DNA from: Hydractinia symbiolongicarpus | Taxonomy: Eukaryota > Cnidaria > Hydrozoa > Anthoathecata > Hydractiniidae | Assembly: GCF_029227915.1 (NCBI RefSeq) | Contig: NC_079876.1 | Coordinates: 27,439,828-27,503,827 of the forward strand | Reading direction: 5' to 3' | Length of the DNA stretch: 64,000 nucleotides | Program-made: the position numbers and the translations under genes | In this document: piece by piece, positions 21,610 through 33,026 of the stretch | Layout: every line of letters begins with the position of its first letter | Numbering within the stretch: the stretch's first letter is position 1 | Notes under the pieces: model-generated | What the model was told of the DNA's origin: nothing | Seen by the model: the letters and a program-made list of their open reading frames with translations, nothing else | Databases searched by the model: none

Positions 21610-21925
21610 TGAGAATAGGAGTAACTACATTGCAATGTAGATAAAACTAGTCTTTTTTAGACGGAGAGTTTAATAAAAAAAAGAGGTTTCTCTCCAAAGA
21701 ATAAGAAGCCACTGGGAAACTTCTCCATTCTTCCCTTTACAGGGATAACCCGAAAGCGAATGGATTTCGACTGTGGTGAAACAAACGCCTATGAATGTGG
21801 AAACATGAGGATTGGTGAAATTCACTCATGCTTGGGATCTGGTTCGAGCCCTTGAGTAAGCATCCCCTGCCTCCTGCAAGACACCAGCCACATTCATTGA
21901 CACCGTCCGCCAAAACCAATAACTT
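21610..21925 (+). repeat. Dispersed repeat with tRNA B-box-like core
   Basis: A diverged inverted partner lies at 50575-50885. Shared landmarks are ACTCATGCTTGGGATCTGG, the AAGCCACTGG / CCAGTGGCTT block, and GTAACTACATTGC-like ends. The plus copy contains GGTTCGAGCCC, close to the RNA polymerase III B box, so a tRNA-derived SINE is possible, but no convincing A box or tail is seen. Confidence 0.4.
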
Positions 21926-22540
21926 TTGTTAAACTTTGAAAAAGAAAAGTCGACAGCTGCAAATCGTATCGTTGTCGCTTTTACCTACTGACACACCGCC
22001 CAGGGCTAAAAGAGACTAGACTTGAAACCCAGCCCTTAGAGAGGTTGTGCCCAGGAATAAAAGGCAGCAAACCTGGAAACGGAAAAGCGTTCTGACCTTA
22101 GACATGAACACTGGAGAAATCGTATTGTAATGCTTGGGCTAACCAGGAAACCGCCCCTTAGAAAGGTAGACTTGGAACCCAGTTGTGGCAACCCAGAAAA
22201 CCATTACATATCGTCTCGAGCTTAAACAAGTAATTCACTTCACCACCCAGTCAACTTTTCCGCTTCGGAATCCGCCACATGCCATTCTTTGGAAGGAGGA
22301 ATCAATTGACTGAAGACCCATCCTAACCATACTCCTGAAAAGTAGGTAGCTAATTTTTACTGTATGTTTATTTATGAAGAGAATCAGTTCACCCTGTTTA
22401 TATTTTATACACGTAAGATATTTGAAATTTTTGCCACATAATATGTCAACAATTGCAGTTGTTATACTTATTTTTAAAAAGAAAAGACAATTATCTATGT
22501 TTTAGTTTTTGCTATATGAAGTTGAACAAGAACATCGCTT
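21926..22540. other. No gene seen
   Basis: Sequence with several GGAAACC/CCCAG-rich short repeats (about 22020-22200) and the TTTTTGCCACATAATATGTC block near 22435 that recurs near 17370. No coding region. Confidence 0.3.
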
Positions 22541-22542
22541 AT

Positions 22543-22926
22543 GCAACTGTCAATCAAAGCCGACGTGCCTGCTTAACGGCAAGTGCCTTACGCAATGTAT
22601 TGTATATAAGCTCGAAGTAAATACGAACACAAGCACATCTTGGTGCCAGTGAGGGCGAGTTTAAAACGCGTTACAGGAACCATGTAAAATCCTTTAAACA
22701 CAAGAAATACCAGAACGAAACCGAGTTCATGTGGCATTTAAAGGACACTTCTACTCCTTTTGACCTGACATGGACCACTGGTGCTAGGGCATTCCTGTAC
22801 AGATGTGGAATAAGATGCGAACTTTGTCTCTCTGAAAAGGTGTGCATTAACTGGTTGAATCCAAAGGACTCCTTAACAAACGCACTAAGTTGCTTTCAAG
22901 ATTTCGCCATAGGAATAAGTTTATTA
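22543..22926 (+). pseudogene. Penelope-like GIY-YIG endonuclease domain
   Basis: Begins at a Cys motif NCQSKPTCLLNGKCL and IVYKLEV, then LGASEGEFKTRYRNHVKSF, then YQNETEFMWHLKD, and ends RCELCLSEK. This is the C-terminal GIY-YIG nuclease of animal Penelope-like elements, with its CxLCLxEK zinc-like end. One frameshift lies near 22640. The reverse transcriptase is missing, so it is a 5'-truncated relic. Confidence 0.7.
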
Positions 22927-23679
22927 TAGGAAATTTCAAATAGGCTACATATTTGTATTCCATACTGTATTATGAGACAGCATATAAGAAAACCACTAGT
23001 TGTAACCTGACAATTGTTAAAAACATAAGACTCAGAGTTGTTACACAGTTGTAATTTGTTGCTTGTTCTCTCAATTTATTTTTATCTCTTATAATAATAT
23101 GGAGAGTGTGTGTCTGTTGTCTGTCTGTAACAAGCAAAGTGGATGAGTTCATTCTCCGTTGATGTTGCCGAAAATACTACATGTTTTTTTACAAGAATAA
23201 CAAGGCTACTCATTAATTTTAAGTTTATACTGTTCTAAACTAACAGCTTATTGTTTTTGGTCTAAAATCACACTTTGACATTCTTATAAACAAATATGCC
23301 TAATAAAAAAAAAACTGTTCGTGTCTTTTTAGCAGAGAAAAACCGCGAGATTTTGTTTGTTTACATTTTAAAGTATGTGATGAAAATAAAACAATTTAAT
23401 TTACTGAACAAAATCACGTGATTAAAATAAAGTATAACTGTATTCGTCGGAAAATCCAAGTTTCCCTTGACGACCAAAACAGACGTAAGATTTCGAAATT
23501 CAAGAAGGCGAACGAAGGAAGTAGGCTGCTTGATATATACATTTACAAATATAGAAGAAAAACATAATTTATATGTTGTAACACTGTCTCCAATTTTGTT
23601 TAAGCACGATGGAAATTTTTAAAGAAAGTTGGTTGTTGGGAAGTACAGTCAGAGAAACAGAGAAAGAAAGTTTGTTCGT
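22927..23679. other. No gene; possible Helitron-like 5' end
   Basis: At about 23088 the sequence CTCTTATAATAATATGGAGAG followed by a TGTCTGTTGTCTGTCTGT run resembles the 5' ends of the Helitrons at 2.4-4.6 kb and of the motif near 33032. No 3' hairpin or CTRR end was identified, so only a possible remnant is noted. Confidence 0.25.
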
Positions 23680-23805
23680 TCAATCCGAGGTCCACTACGA
23701 CAATCCTTCTCTGTCATCAAATGTTCTTTAATTCGTACAATCTATTGACATATAAAACAAGGGTTGACTGGGGTAATAAGTGGGGTCGTCACACCCAAAG
23801 ACAAG

Positions 23806-23920
23806 GAATGAAAATTACAAAGTGCACGCACAATGATAAACTTGACCAGTTAAGTCTTAAAATTTAAATTCTAGAGGTTTTGCTCCTTTAAAGAATATGC
23901 TCATATAAAGGAACAGAATT
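23806..23920 (-). repeat. USP-family subfamily 3 short insertion
   Basis: 3' end GAATGAAAATTACAAAGTGC (plus-strand form) at 23806. It is closely related to the repeat at 30762-31036. It is inserted between GACAAG and ACTTGTAG of the subfamily-2 copy, giving another clean example of a short insertion with a fixed 3' end. Confidence 0.6.
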
Positions 23921-24048
23921 CTTACTTGTAGGAACCTGTAAAAAGGGAACTAAGCAAGCGACGTGTTAATTATCAATTTTTTTTTTAATTTTCCTATTTT
24001 TATTTTATTTTTTATTAATTTAAACTGCCTGGAAAAAAAAGACATGGG

Positions 24049-24545
24049 TTAGTTTGCTGTTAAGTTCTTCCGAACGTCACATTGTGTCACAGCTCTGTCA
24101 TTGCAGTGAAGCCACTGGTGTGTCTTTTGGTCTTGAACAATGGCTGTATAGTGCCCATTATTAAGAGAACCAGAGTGGTTTATAAGCGCTATGATCTTAA
24201 AGTGCTTAGGGGTTCTTACCCCAGGGTCAATGGTAAGAGGAAGGGATAAGAAGTCTGGGAAACAAGAAACTGGCGACACTTGTTTTGAGATACAACCACA
24301 ACGTTTTAACTGCACTATAAGGTGTGAACCACTCTTTACAATTTCCGTCTATCGTGTTGCTGTTTGACGGGAATTACACTTATCATTCCCTGTTAAAACC
24401 TCAGGTTGTAAGAAGAGGTTCAATGACTCTTGAATTGTGGGTCTTGGTTGCAATTCAAGAAATAGAGATATTTCATCAGTAGAGTGCGATTGGAAACATG
24501 TGTCACATGTGAGTGTAGTTCCAGTACGTAAAAGATCATCATTCT
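24049..24545 (-). pseudogene. USP (C19) domain relic, copy d
   Basis: The frame reads CDTCFQSHS (zinc pair), a long spacer with a leucine-rich helix, HLIVQLKR, then GSLNNGHYTAIVQDQ with the catalytic His, and WLHCNDRAVTQCD. One in-frame TAG near 24352 interrupts it. It is clearly a different subfamily from copies b and c although the order of motifs is identical. The N-terminal half with the Cys box is absent; at 24545 a Penelope fragment on the other strand begins. Confidence 0.7.
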
Positions 24546-24559
24546 GATTCTTGTGCGGT

Positions 24560-25640
24560 GTCGACTGATTCTTGTGCGATGTCGACTGTAGCGAAAGAGT
24601 ATGATAGGAAAAACATTGGCTTATACAGGGACAATGGCCTTACAGTTTTTAAAAACATCAGTGGTCCGGAAAGGATAAAAAAAGAGATAAGATATCATAA
24701 AGATATCTTATCTCTTCAAGATATCATAATTCAATACAACATGAATATTGTCAACTACCTCGATCTTACACTAAACCTTGCCGATTCCACATACAGTCTG
24801 CGTATAGCAAACCTGACATCGAGACACACTATGTCCACAAAGAATCAAACCACCCGCCAAATATCATAAAACAAATCCCATTATCCATTGAAACACGTTT
24901 ATCAAATCTAACATGAAATGAAGCTATATTTAACAAACCTGTCCCATACTATGAAACTGCACTAAAAAATTCTGGATCCATTCACAAATTCGAATATAAC
25001 CCAACTATCAGAACTTCGCAAAGCAAAAATAAAAATTGTAAAAGAAATATAATTTGGTTTAAACCTCCATACAACTGTAATGTTACCACAAATGTGGGGA
25101 AGTACTTTTTAAATTCTTTAAAAAAGCAATTTCCTAAAGACCACAAGTTAAACAAAAAATTCAACAAGAACAATGTTAAGATTAGTAATAGCTGTATGCC
25201 CAATATGGAATCTATAATCACTGCCCACAACAAAACTTTATGTACAAAAATAATACACCATTAGTAAAAACTGTAACTATCTCAAGAAAGAAGAATGCCC
25301 ATTGAACAACGAATGTTTGTCAAAAAACAGTATTTACGAAGCACTTTATTCATGGACAATAACGAGGCAACAAAATATGTAAGACTTTGCAACACTAAAA
25401 AGTACCAAACTAGTACATCTCTTTCCACAGAGTTTTGGAACAAGAAAGAACAAGGAAAGAATCCCCGTGTAACATAAAAAAAGTACAGAAGTATAAACTG
25501 GACAGAAAAACATGTTCGTTGTGCCTAAACGAAAAGTTTGAAATTGCAACATACACAGGATCACAAGAAAAAGTTTTTGCTTTCGTCTTTTGACAGTAAA
25601 GATTGATGTGATAAGAAGATATGACAATTAACATTGCACT
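24560..25640 (+). pseudogene. Penelope-like element, RT end to GIY-YIG
   Basis: RT thumb-side sequence (NIGLYRDNGLTVFKNISGPE; IIIQYNMNIVNYLDLTLNL) is followed by NIIWFKPPYNCNVTTNVGKY, SCMPNMESIITAHN, and the Cys motif CNYLKKEECPLNNECL. A shortened GIY-YIG region (YQTSTSLSTEFWNKKEQGK) and the CSLCLNEKFEIAT end complete it. Several stops and frameshifts make it non-functional, but this is the longest Penelope copy here and covers the last third of the protein. It lies tail-out against USP copy d. Confidence 0.7.
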
Positions 25641-26394
25641 GTATTGTATTTAAGGGATTAGTTTGGTGAGGATTGTTGCTCTTGCGGCAGCACGAAACTT
25701 TAAGTACAAACAAATATTCTGTTATTTTTAAACCTGAGTATATTTGCTCTACTGCAATGTTATCATCTGTCATTTTAGAAAGAGGAAGATGAAAAAGAGA
25801 AGATTTCTATTTAAATTTTATAGTTTTTTCTGTTTTTTGTTTTTCTTATTTTTTAATATTTGAATAATCTTTTCCAAAAGAAAGTCTTGCTATGTATACC
25901 TTTATACAACCTGTTTTTTGGAAAAAAGGAAAAGAACAACAAAATGAATAGGAAAACACCTGATGACTCATCAGTAGATACCAGTGCAACTGTTTCGGGC
26001 AATTATTTCTAAACAGTTTCAATTGCACTGGATGCCCAGCAGGAGTAGAGCTAATTCCCACCGTCATAGGTGTGTTTCTTGTTGGTATACTTAATGACAA
26101 TTGTCGCAAGTCAAAAAGGATTTGATGGTTTGTACCAGAAGTCGAGTTTCAAAGACCAGCTACGAAACGATTTGTAATATAAAATGTCCAGCATAATAGT
26201 GTCATTAGTATAAACAATAGTATAAAAGTATAAATAATAATATAAATAAGATAGCAAGCCTGACCTGCAGCGTGAACGTCCAGCATTTAGTGCGTATTGA
26301 AATAAATAAGAAACTGTCATATATATAACATGATGGAGGAATAACTGTCCAGCAGGTAAAAATGGTTTGATTTTGAAAAAACTATATCAATGAG
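25641..26394. other. No gene seen
   Basis: AT-rich DNA between the Penelope relic and the gypsy 5' LTR. Short minus-strand frames show no family signature. Confidence 0.4.
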
Positions 26395-26544
26395 TGTGAT
26401 ATCTGCGTTGCCTCTCGCGCACGCGGAGCTTACATGCCTTCCGACATCGCCTTTGCTTTTATATTTTGTTACGGATCTGTAGGTCATCGTTGAGGAGACC
26501 GTAAGATGGACCTAAAAAGTAAACATATGTTTTGAATCATCACA
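26395..26544 (+). repeat. Gypsy-1 5' LTR
   Basis: Starts TGTGATATCTGCG and ends CA at 26544, immediately before a TGGCGCTGCGAG primer-binding-type site (26546-26557). The first 136 bp match the 3' copy at 30469-30604 with only two substitutions. An LTR of 150 bp is short for gypsy elements. Confidence 0.8.
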
Positions 26545-26545
26545 C

Positions 26546-26557
26546 TGGCGCTGCGAG
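26546..26557 (+). promoter_or_regulatory. Primer binding site, gypsy-1
   Basis: TGGCGCTGCGAG lies one base after the 5' LTR terminal CA. The TGG start is the complement of a tRNA CCA end. The tRNA identity was not determined. Confidence 0.6.
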
Positions 26558-26705
26558 TTTATCTTTGTTAATCCTGACGAATCTCCCTACATACAGGACA
26601 ATTTTACTTTTTCTACTTCCTTTGTGATATCTAGAACGATATTATTCAATTATTTCTGCTTACCCACTCCGAGAGCTAGCCACAGAGACGTGTTGTGTTT
26701 ACATT

Positions 26706-29700
26706 ATGGCTAGGGCAGTGGACATCAGTTGTCCTCCACACTTTGATACAAATGGCGACGTTACTAGTCTAGGCACCCGCTGGAAGAGGTGGAGAAATGG
26801 GTTTGACCTGTATTTAGTAGCTGCAGGTATTACCGATAACACCCAGAAGAAAGCTCTTCTGTTACACTGTGCGGGTGAAGATTTACGTGAACTTTTTGAC
26901 ACGTTACCTGAGCCAGAGGCCGCAGACGGCCAAAATGATTATGTTAAAGCATGTACTGCATTAGATACATACGTCACTGCTGAAACCTCCTCCTCGGATG
27001 ATGATTTTGTGTTAGCCATCGACAATGACCCTAACTGTCCCAACCATAAAAATTCCATGTACCCAGCAGATGTAAATGGACAACGTGTCAATGTGCTCAT
27101 AGACAGTGGAAGTACCATCAATGTAATCAGCAAAAGCACCCTTAGTGCACTAAAATTAAAGTCACCTATCCTTCCATACCACAAGAAAGTTTTTGCTTTT
27201 GGTGCGTCGTCACCGCTCAAAGTTAATGGCTGCATATGGGTTGTCGTTGGTGCTGGAGAGAAAGTCGTGTCTACCAGATTTGTTGTTGTACCACAATCTT
27301 CTGTCACCATATTGGGTGTGGAAACCGCTTGCAAATTGGACCTACTCCGAGTTGGCCCAGGTGGAACCAAGAACGACAAGGTGAACCACATCTCTACCTC
27401 CGAGGACGGTGTATTAAAACAACTGCTTTGCAATTATGGTGACAGGTTTGAGGGCCTTGGAAAACTGAAAGATGTCAACCTCAAAATCCAAATAGATCCC
27501 ACGGTAACTCCAGTCGCACAGAAAGCCAGACGTCTACCGATCCTAATGCAGCAACAACTGGACATGGAATTAGAAAAACTCTCAGAACTCGGTGTCATCG
27601 AGCCCATAGAATCACCACCATCATGGGTTAATCCCCTTGTGATCGTACCTAAGAAAACACCTTCTGATGGCACACGTATGTGTGTTGACATGCGTGTTGC
27701 AAACACCGCAGTCATAAGAGAACCGTATCAGATACCAACTCTGGAAGAAGTGCTGCATGAGTTCAACGGGTGCACAGTGTTCACAAAGCTGGACCTGAAC
27801 AAGGGATACCACCAAATTGCTCTAGACGAGGCTAACAGAGACCTTACGGTCTTTGCAACACACCATGGTATATTCAGATTCACAAGGCTGATATATGGAA
27901 TCGCCCCTGCCGCTGAACAATATCAACGAGAATTGGAACTTGCACTATCAGGACTATCTAAAGTACGTAACATCTCAGATGATATCATTATTGGTGGCAC
28001 TAGTAATCAAGATCTACTGGATCGCATGCAATGCGTATTTGAGCGTCTCCCAGAGAAAAATCTCACAGTAAACCTAAAGAAATGCGAGTTTCTGAAGACT
28101 GAGCTTATCCACATGGGTCACAAGTTGTCAAAAGATGGAATTGCACCGGATGAGAGGAAAGTACGAGCTATAGCTGACCTCAAACCACCAACTAATGTGA
28201 AAGAATTGCAATCCTTTTTTGGCATGGTGACATACTGCTCCAAATTCTTACCACACTTCTCAACTGTGACTGCACCATTGCGTCAACTACTCAGCAAAGA
28301 CACTAAATGGAGCTGGGGAGATGCGCAACGACAAGCGTTCAATGATCTTAAGATCATGCTGTTGTCCAGTGCGACACTTGCTTACTATCAACCTGACGCA
28401 TACACCGAAATCTTTACTGATGCATCCCCTGTTGGGCTTGGCGCAGTTATAATGCAACGTTAGCCAGATGGTATCTTAAAACCAATTGGATATGCCAGTC
28501 GCTCACTACTAAATGCAGAAACAAGATATAGCCAGATTGAAAAGGAGTGCTTGGCTATCCTATTTGCAATAGAGCGGTTTCGAATCTATCTTTATGGTAT
28601 AGAATTTGTTGTTAAAACCGACCACAAGCCGCTAGTGACAATGTTCTCCCCTCGTAGGAAACAGCTTCCACCACGCATTGAACGCTGGGTTATGAGACTC
28701 ATGCCATACGCATTCAAGGTTGAGTATCACCCAGGCAGAACCAATGGAGCAGATTACCTGTCACGGTCAAACCCGATGCAAGACAATACACCATTGCACC
28801 GAATGACTGAAGAATTTGTCAACTTTATTCAAAGTAAACAACTACCAGTTGCCATACCAAAGAAAGACATTCGTGATGCACAGAATGATGATCCTGCCAT
28901 TGCCCTCATTAAGAAACACCTTGCATCTGGAACCATTCCAAAATTGGATGTTATTAAAGAGTATTATCCCTCACGTTTGCAACTATCCATTGTCAATGAC
29001 ATTCTCATGTTTGCCAACAAAATTGTCATCCCGCCAACCCTGCGAGAAAGCATCATCTCCATTGCACATGAAGGACATCAGGGACAAGTACGCACAAAAC
29101 AACGTTTGCGGAAAAAAGTATGGTGGCCACGCATGGGCTCCTCGGTTGAAGCCCACATTAAGTCATGTCATGGATGTCAAGTCACCGCTGGTGCACAAAT
29201 CAAAACTCCAGTAGTAATGACAGAAATACCTGATTCAGCTTGGTTGATGTTGGGTTGTGACCTTTGCGGTCCGTTCCCTACTGGTGAACACCTGCTAGTA
29301 TGCATTGATTATTACAGCAGATATCCCGAGGTAGAGATTATCCGCCAAATAACTGCTGCTAATATCGTTGACAAACTTCGTAAAATGTTTTGTCGTTATG
29401 GTGCGCCAGAGATAATAGTGACCAACAATGGACCACAATTCCGGAGCAATACAGATTTCGCTACTTTGATGAAAGAATTTGGGGTGGAGCACCGCAAAGT
29501 TACCCCATACCATCCCGAGGCAAATGGTGAGGTTGAAAGGTTCAACAGAAATCTGAAGAAAACCATCCAAGCTGCAATTGCTGAAAATCAGAACTGGCGA
29601 ACTGCCCTCCAGAATTACCTATTAGCATACCGTACCACACCGCACGCAACCACTGGTGCCACTCCTGCAGAGCTTCTGCTTAACAGACCGGTTAAAGACA

Positions 29701-30296
29701 AGCTACCAGCCTCAACCACAAGTTCCAAAAACACCATGTCTGTCGTTAAAAACCGAGACCGCATCCAAAAAGAGAGAATCGCGAAATATGCAGACAAACG
29801 CAACAATGCTCGCAGTCATGTCATTCAACCTGGGCAAAAGGTTCTTGTGGCCAATCAGTCAACACATCGCAACAAATTTACCCCTAGATGGCGCGATGAA
29901 CCTTGTACTGTTACTGCTGTAAAAGGAAATGCAATTTTCATTGAAGACGGTACAAAAACTATGATGCGCACTTCCTCTCACGTCAAACCCTACTTCATGC
30001 GAAATAACCAGCGGTCAAATAAACGACATCTTCAACAACCGACAGTGACAACCGATTCTGCAACAGAAAGCTCTGATGACGATTTTGACCTGCCACCAAC
30101 TGTAAACGACCCTGGGAACGAAACCGACTTGACGTCATCTGATGATACCGTTGTCACAGAAAGCCCATCCAGTGACGAGACCATTGCGTATGGCGAGGAA
30201 GAGGTGAATGATGAAGAACTCTTCGTTCCAAATAGAAACACACGTACTCGAAACGTTAAACCACCACCTCGTTTCAAAGATTTCGTTACTGCGTAA
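26706..30296 (+). pseudogene. Gypsy-1 gag-pol, one stop and key lesions
   Basis: One reading frame of 1197 codons, interrupted only by TAG at 28461-28463 inside RNase H. A gag amino terminus (residues 1-93) jumps directly to the protease (LIDSGSTINVIS, about residue 132), with no nucleocapsid zinc knuckle. RT follows (VFTKLDLNKGYHQI; catalytic ISDD near residue 424), then RNase H (FTDASPVGLGAV) and integrase with an HHCC finger (HEGHQG ... CHGC). The integrase catalytic Asp is changed: VTNNGPQF, codon 29424-29426 AAC, where the family has TDNG. The Glu (ANGEVERF) is kept. The end is an acidic tail and a PPPRFKDF motif. Gag loss, amber codon and integrase lesion leave it non-autonomous. Confidence 0.85.
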
Positions 30297-30460
30297 CTAC
30301 GAACACATGAACTTTATTGTGGAACTGCAAGACTTTATGTTTGTAGCTTGGTGGTAGTTGGGCAGCGTCGCTATGCCTCAACTAGCCAGTTGTTGTGCTT
30401 TGCTGGTGCACATAGTCTTATGTTGATATTTAATTCTACTAGGAACCATTTGGTTAAGTT

Positions 30461-30468
30461 GGGAGAGA
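30461..30468 (+). promoter_or_regulatory. Polypurine tract, gypsy-1
   Basis: GGGAGAGA lies directly before the 3' LTR start at 30469, the position of the plus-strand primer in LTR elements. Confidence 0.7.
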
Positions 30469-30640
30469 TGTGATATCTGCGTTGCCTCTCGCACACGCGG
30501 AGCTTACATGCCTTCCGACATCGCCTTTGCTTTTATATTTTGTTACGGATCTGTAGGTCATCGTTGAGGAGACCGTAAGATGGACCTGAAAAGTAAACAT
30601 ATGTAAACATGGCCTGAAAAGTAAACATATGTAAACATGG
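30469..30640 (+). repeat. Gypsy-1 3' LTR with altered end
   Basis: Identical to the 5' LTR for 136 bp except two substitutions (30469-30604). The last 14 bp of the LTR are then replaced by a second copy of a 28-bp unit beginning CCTGAAAAGTAAACATATG (30585-30612 and 30613-30640). The expected terminal CA and target duplication are absent, so the right end was rearranged after insertion. Confidence 0.75.
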
Positions 30641-30761
30641 CCTGCCGTAAAATATTTGGGATAGATACGGTGCGTGAATGGATCCAAAGACTTTATATGG
30701 TAAAGTGATAACAAAATAGACAAATTCGTGTAGCAAAACAATGCTCTTCCTATTTAGTGAA

Positions 30762-31036
30762 GAACGAAAATTACAAATTGAACGCACAATGATAAACTCC
30801 ACCAGTTAAATCTTAAAATTTAAATTCTAGAGGTTTTGTTCTTCTTAAGAATATGTTCATATAAAGGAACACAATTCTTCCTTTTTCCAAGGAGATAACT
30901 GGCTCGAAAATTGAACAAACAGACAGAGAGAGTAGGACAGGACTTCTGTAAATTGCACAAGGGTTTTGACTCATATTCCTGAACCAAAGTACCCAAAATA
31001 TCTAGCTGAGTCACCTCAAAAGAGGTCTGCGAACGG
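30762..31036 (-). repeat. USP-family subfamily 3 repeat
   Basis: 3' end GAACGAAAATTACAAATTG (plus-strand form), the CTAGAGG stem, an A-rich segment, and half of the hairpin region (TATCTAGCTGAGTCACCTC). It stops in the hairpin at about 31036. It is closely related to the insertion at 23806-23920. Confidence 0.65.
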
Positions 31037-31112
31037 TATTGGTAAACAATGGAACTAACCAGGATCAGCCAGAACCAGCCAGAATCGCTAAAATTGAGCC
31101 AAAACGAGTCAT

Positions 31113-33026
31113 GAAGATAGGGTGTCTAGTTTCTGCTGATGACCGTCCGCGGACCTCTTCGAGGTGACCCAGCTAGACAGCCAGGGTACTTAGGTTCGTA
31201 TATACTAAAAGTAGGAACCAGCAGTAACCAACAGTAACCAGCAGTATTTCGAAGTAACCACCAGAGAACCACCAGTATTTTGAAGTAACCACCAGAGAAC
31301 AAGCTGTTTTTTTAAGTAACAACAAGAGAACGAGCAGTTATTATTAATTTACTCCAGATAAGGCGGCAAAAGCGGCGCAAAGGTGTTGTGATTTTTATGC
31401 ACAACACTTCATGACTTTAAACTAACAAATATAATAAATAAAAGGGCACCTAGTTCCCAGGACTTTTTTCTGATACTTTATGTTGTTCTTGCTAATTAGC
31501 TACTTTAAAGTTGTTTTCATGAGGTCCAATAAAATGCATTCCGCGAAGATTAATTTTCGAAAATATGAATAAAAGTCGCGGAATTCGCGATAATTAATCA
31601 ACTTAAGTTATTTAGTTATTTATTTCGCCTAACGGCAATATGGAAACAAAAAAAAACAGAACGAAAATAGTGTTTTCAGAATTAAAGTTTATTCTTTGAA
31701 ATAAAATGTAACATGTTTCAAGTAAAAAACGTTCATAATAAAAGCATAAAATTATAACTTGACTGACTAGACTTTTTTATAAAAAGCTTGTAAATAAACA
31801 AATGAAATTTTCACACCAAGTGAGTAACACAACCCTTACCTCGGTAATTTCTCTGTCATTCTAAAAAAAACTGTCCTGGACACCAACAGATTTTCTTTAG
31901 TCTCAATATTTTATATTATGTTAACAAACCATGTGAGAAAAACAAACGTATATTTCTATCCGATGCCACGATGTTTCTCCACAACATTTATTAATTCATT
32001 CAATTCATTCGAACTTTATTTTGTCTACCAAAAGAAAAAAATGTCTCGTTTTGAACCCTCCTCCGTATAGCATTTTTCGTTATATTTGGGTTACATACAC
32101 GAATTGCAAAATGAAAATCCTTCGGTCAAATCATGGAGGTATACATAATCTGATAAAGCGGAATAATTTTTTAGGAAGCGTTAAAGGAAGTGTGTAATCG
32201 CTGCGAGAAATAAACTTTGATATGGATTCATCAACAGTGGATAGAATGGCAGTAGAGGTATCTCTCACGCTCGTGACTTCAAACTGTGCTGAATATTAAT
32301 TCATTCATTAAATTCATTTAATTCATTCGAACTTTAACTTTGTCTACCAGAAGGAAAAAATGTCTCCTTTTGGACTCTCATCCGTATAGTGTTTTTCGTT
32401 ATATTTGGTTTACAATTCAGATATTAGTTTATTATTTAAAATATTAATTTTGTTTTTGTTAATTCTCGCGTGTGGTTTTAAAATACTAATACAGTCAGTA
32501 TATACTTTTTTCAAAAAGCCTTCTGTCTTTTAATCAACTATTGCATAAAGCCCGAGTCACACCAGACATAAACATTTCAACAAATGGGTCATGAACTGTT
32601 GTGTACATTATAAAATGTTTCACATTTGAAGCGGTAATTGCGTTTATTTCGTTTTATCTATTTAACTGCTCGTTCTCTGTAGGTTACTTCAAAATACTGG
32701 TGGTTTTCTGTTGGTTACTTCACAATACTGGTGGTTCTCTGGTGGTTACTTCGAAATACTGCTGGTTACTGCTGGTTCCTACTTTTAGTAAAAGCGACTT
32801 AGGTTCAGAAATATGGGTCGAAACCTACCTGCCCTTGGTTAAAGTTCTGTTCATCTTTTCAATTGTGTTGTGTCCTTTTTATTTTTGTATATATTTTTAA
32901 TTAATTTCTTGTTGTGCTTTTAGAGGCATTTTCTCTTGAGGAGTACAACCTCTAGCTTATTTCCAAAGACCTAACAGGTTGAGTTCATCATTGCGGTGGC
33001 TTGCCACCTCTTTGTAAATTATTTTC
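31113..33026 (+). repeat. USP-family 3' repeat split by a transposon
   Basis: Plus-sense copy: the hairpin (GGTGTCTAG ... CTAGACAGCC, about 31121-31183) and TACTTAGGTTC run up to 31197. The copy resumes at ACTTAGGTTCAGAAATATGG (32797) and continues to the fixed 3' end AAATTATTTTC at 33026. The interruption is the TIR element at 31198-32796. This is one of the few copies here lying on the plus strand. Confidence 0.8.
31198..32796. mobile_element. Non-autonomous TIR transposon, 10-bp target duplication
   Basis: A 1.6-kb element flanked by ACTTAGGTTC on both sides (31188-31197 and 32797-32806), where an unbroken family copy has this once. The ends form long inverted repeats of about 100 bp containing ACTAAAAGTAGGAACCAGC and several AACCAGCAGT / AACCACCAGAGA units. 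A 9-10-bp duplication with long TIRs suits a MULE-type element; family assignment is an inference. No transposase frame is present. Internally, a block of about 105 bp is repeated directly (31988-32093 and 32296-32408). Confidence 0.7.

Larger units (their letters stand above)
23680..24545 (-). mobile_element. USP-carrying repeat, subfamily 2, copy d
   Basis: Minus-strand order: USP domain (about 24545-24049), a T-rich tract, CTTGCTTAGTTCCC, the GGGGTCGTCACACCC module (about 23772-23790), then a partial hairpin region ending near 23685. It matches the nested copy at 12860-13300 in its 3' part. A 115-bp piece of another subfamily (23806-23920) is inserted exactly where the 13-kb relative reads GACAAG|ACTTGTAG. 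The 3' terminus is missing. Confidence 0.6.

Noticed and set aside
26939-27433. 164-codon minus-strand frame inside gypsy-1
   Set aside because: It is antisense to the protease and RT frame and has no signature of its own; a shadow frame.
32601-32900. 99-codon plus frame at the right end of the TIR element
   Set aside because: It spans the inverted repeat, the target duplication and the USP-family repeat, so it cannot be a real gene.
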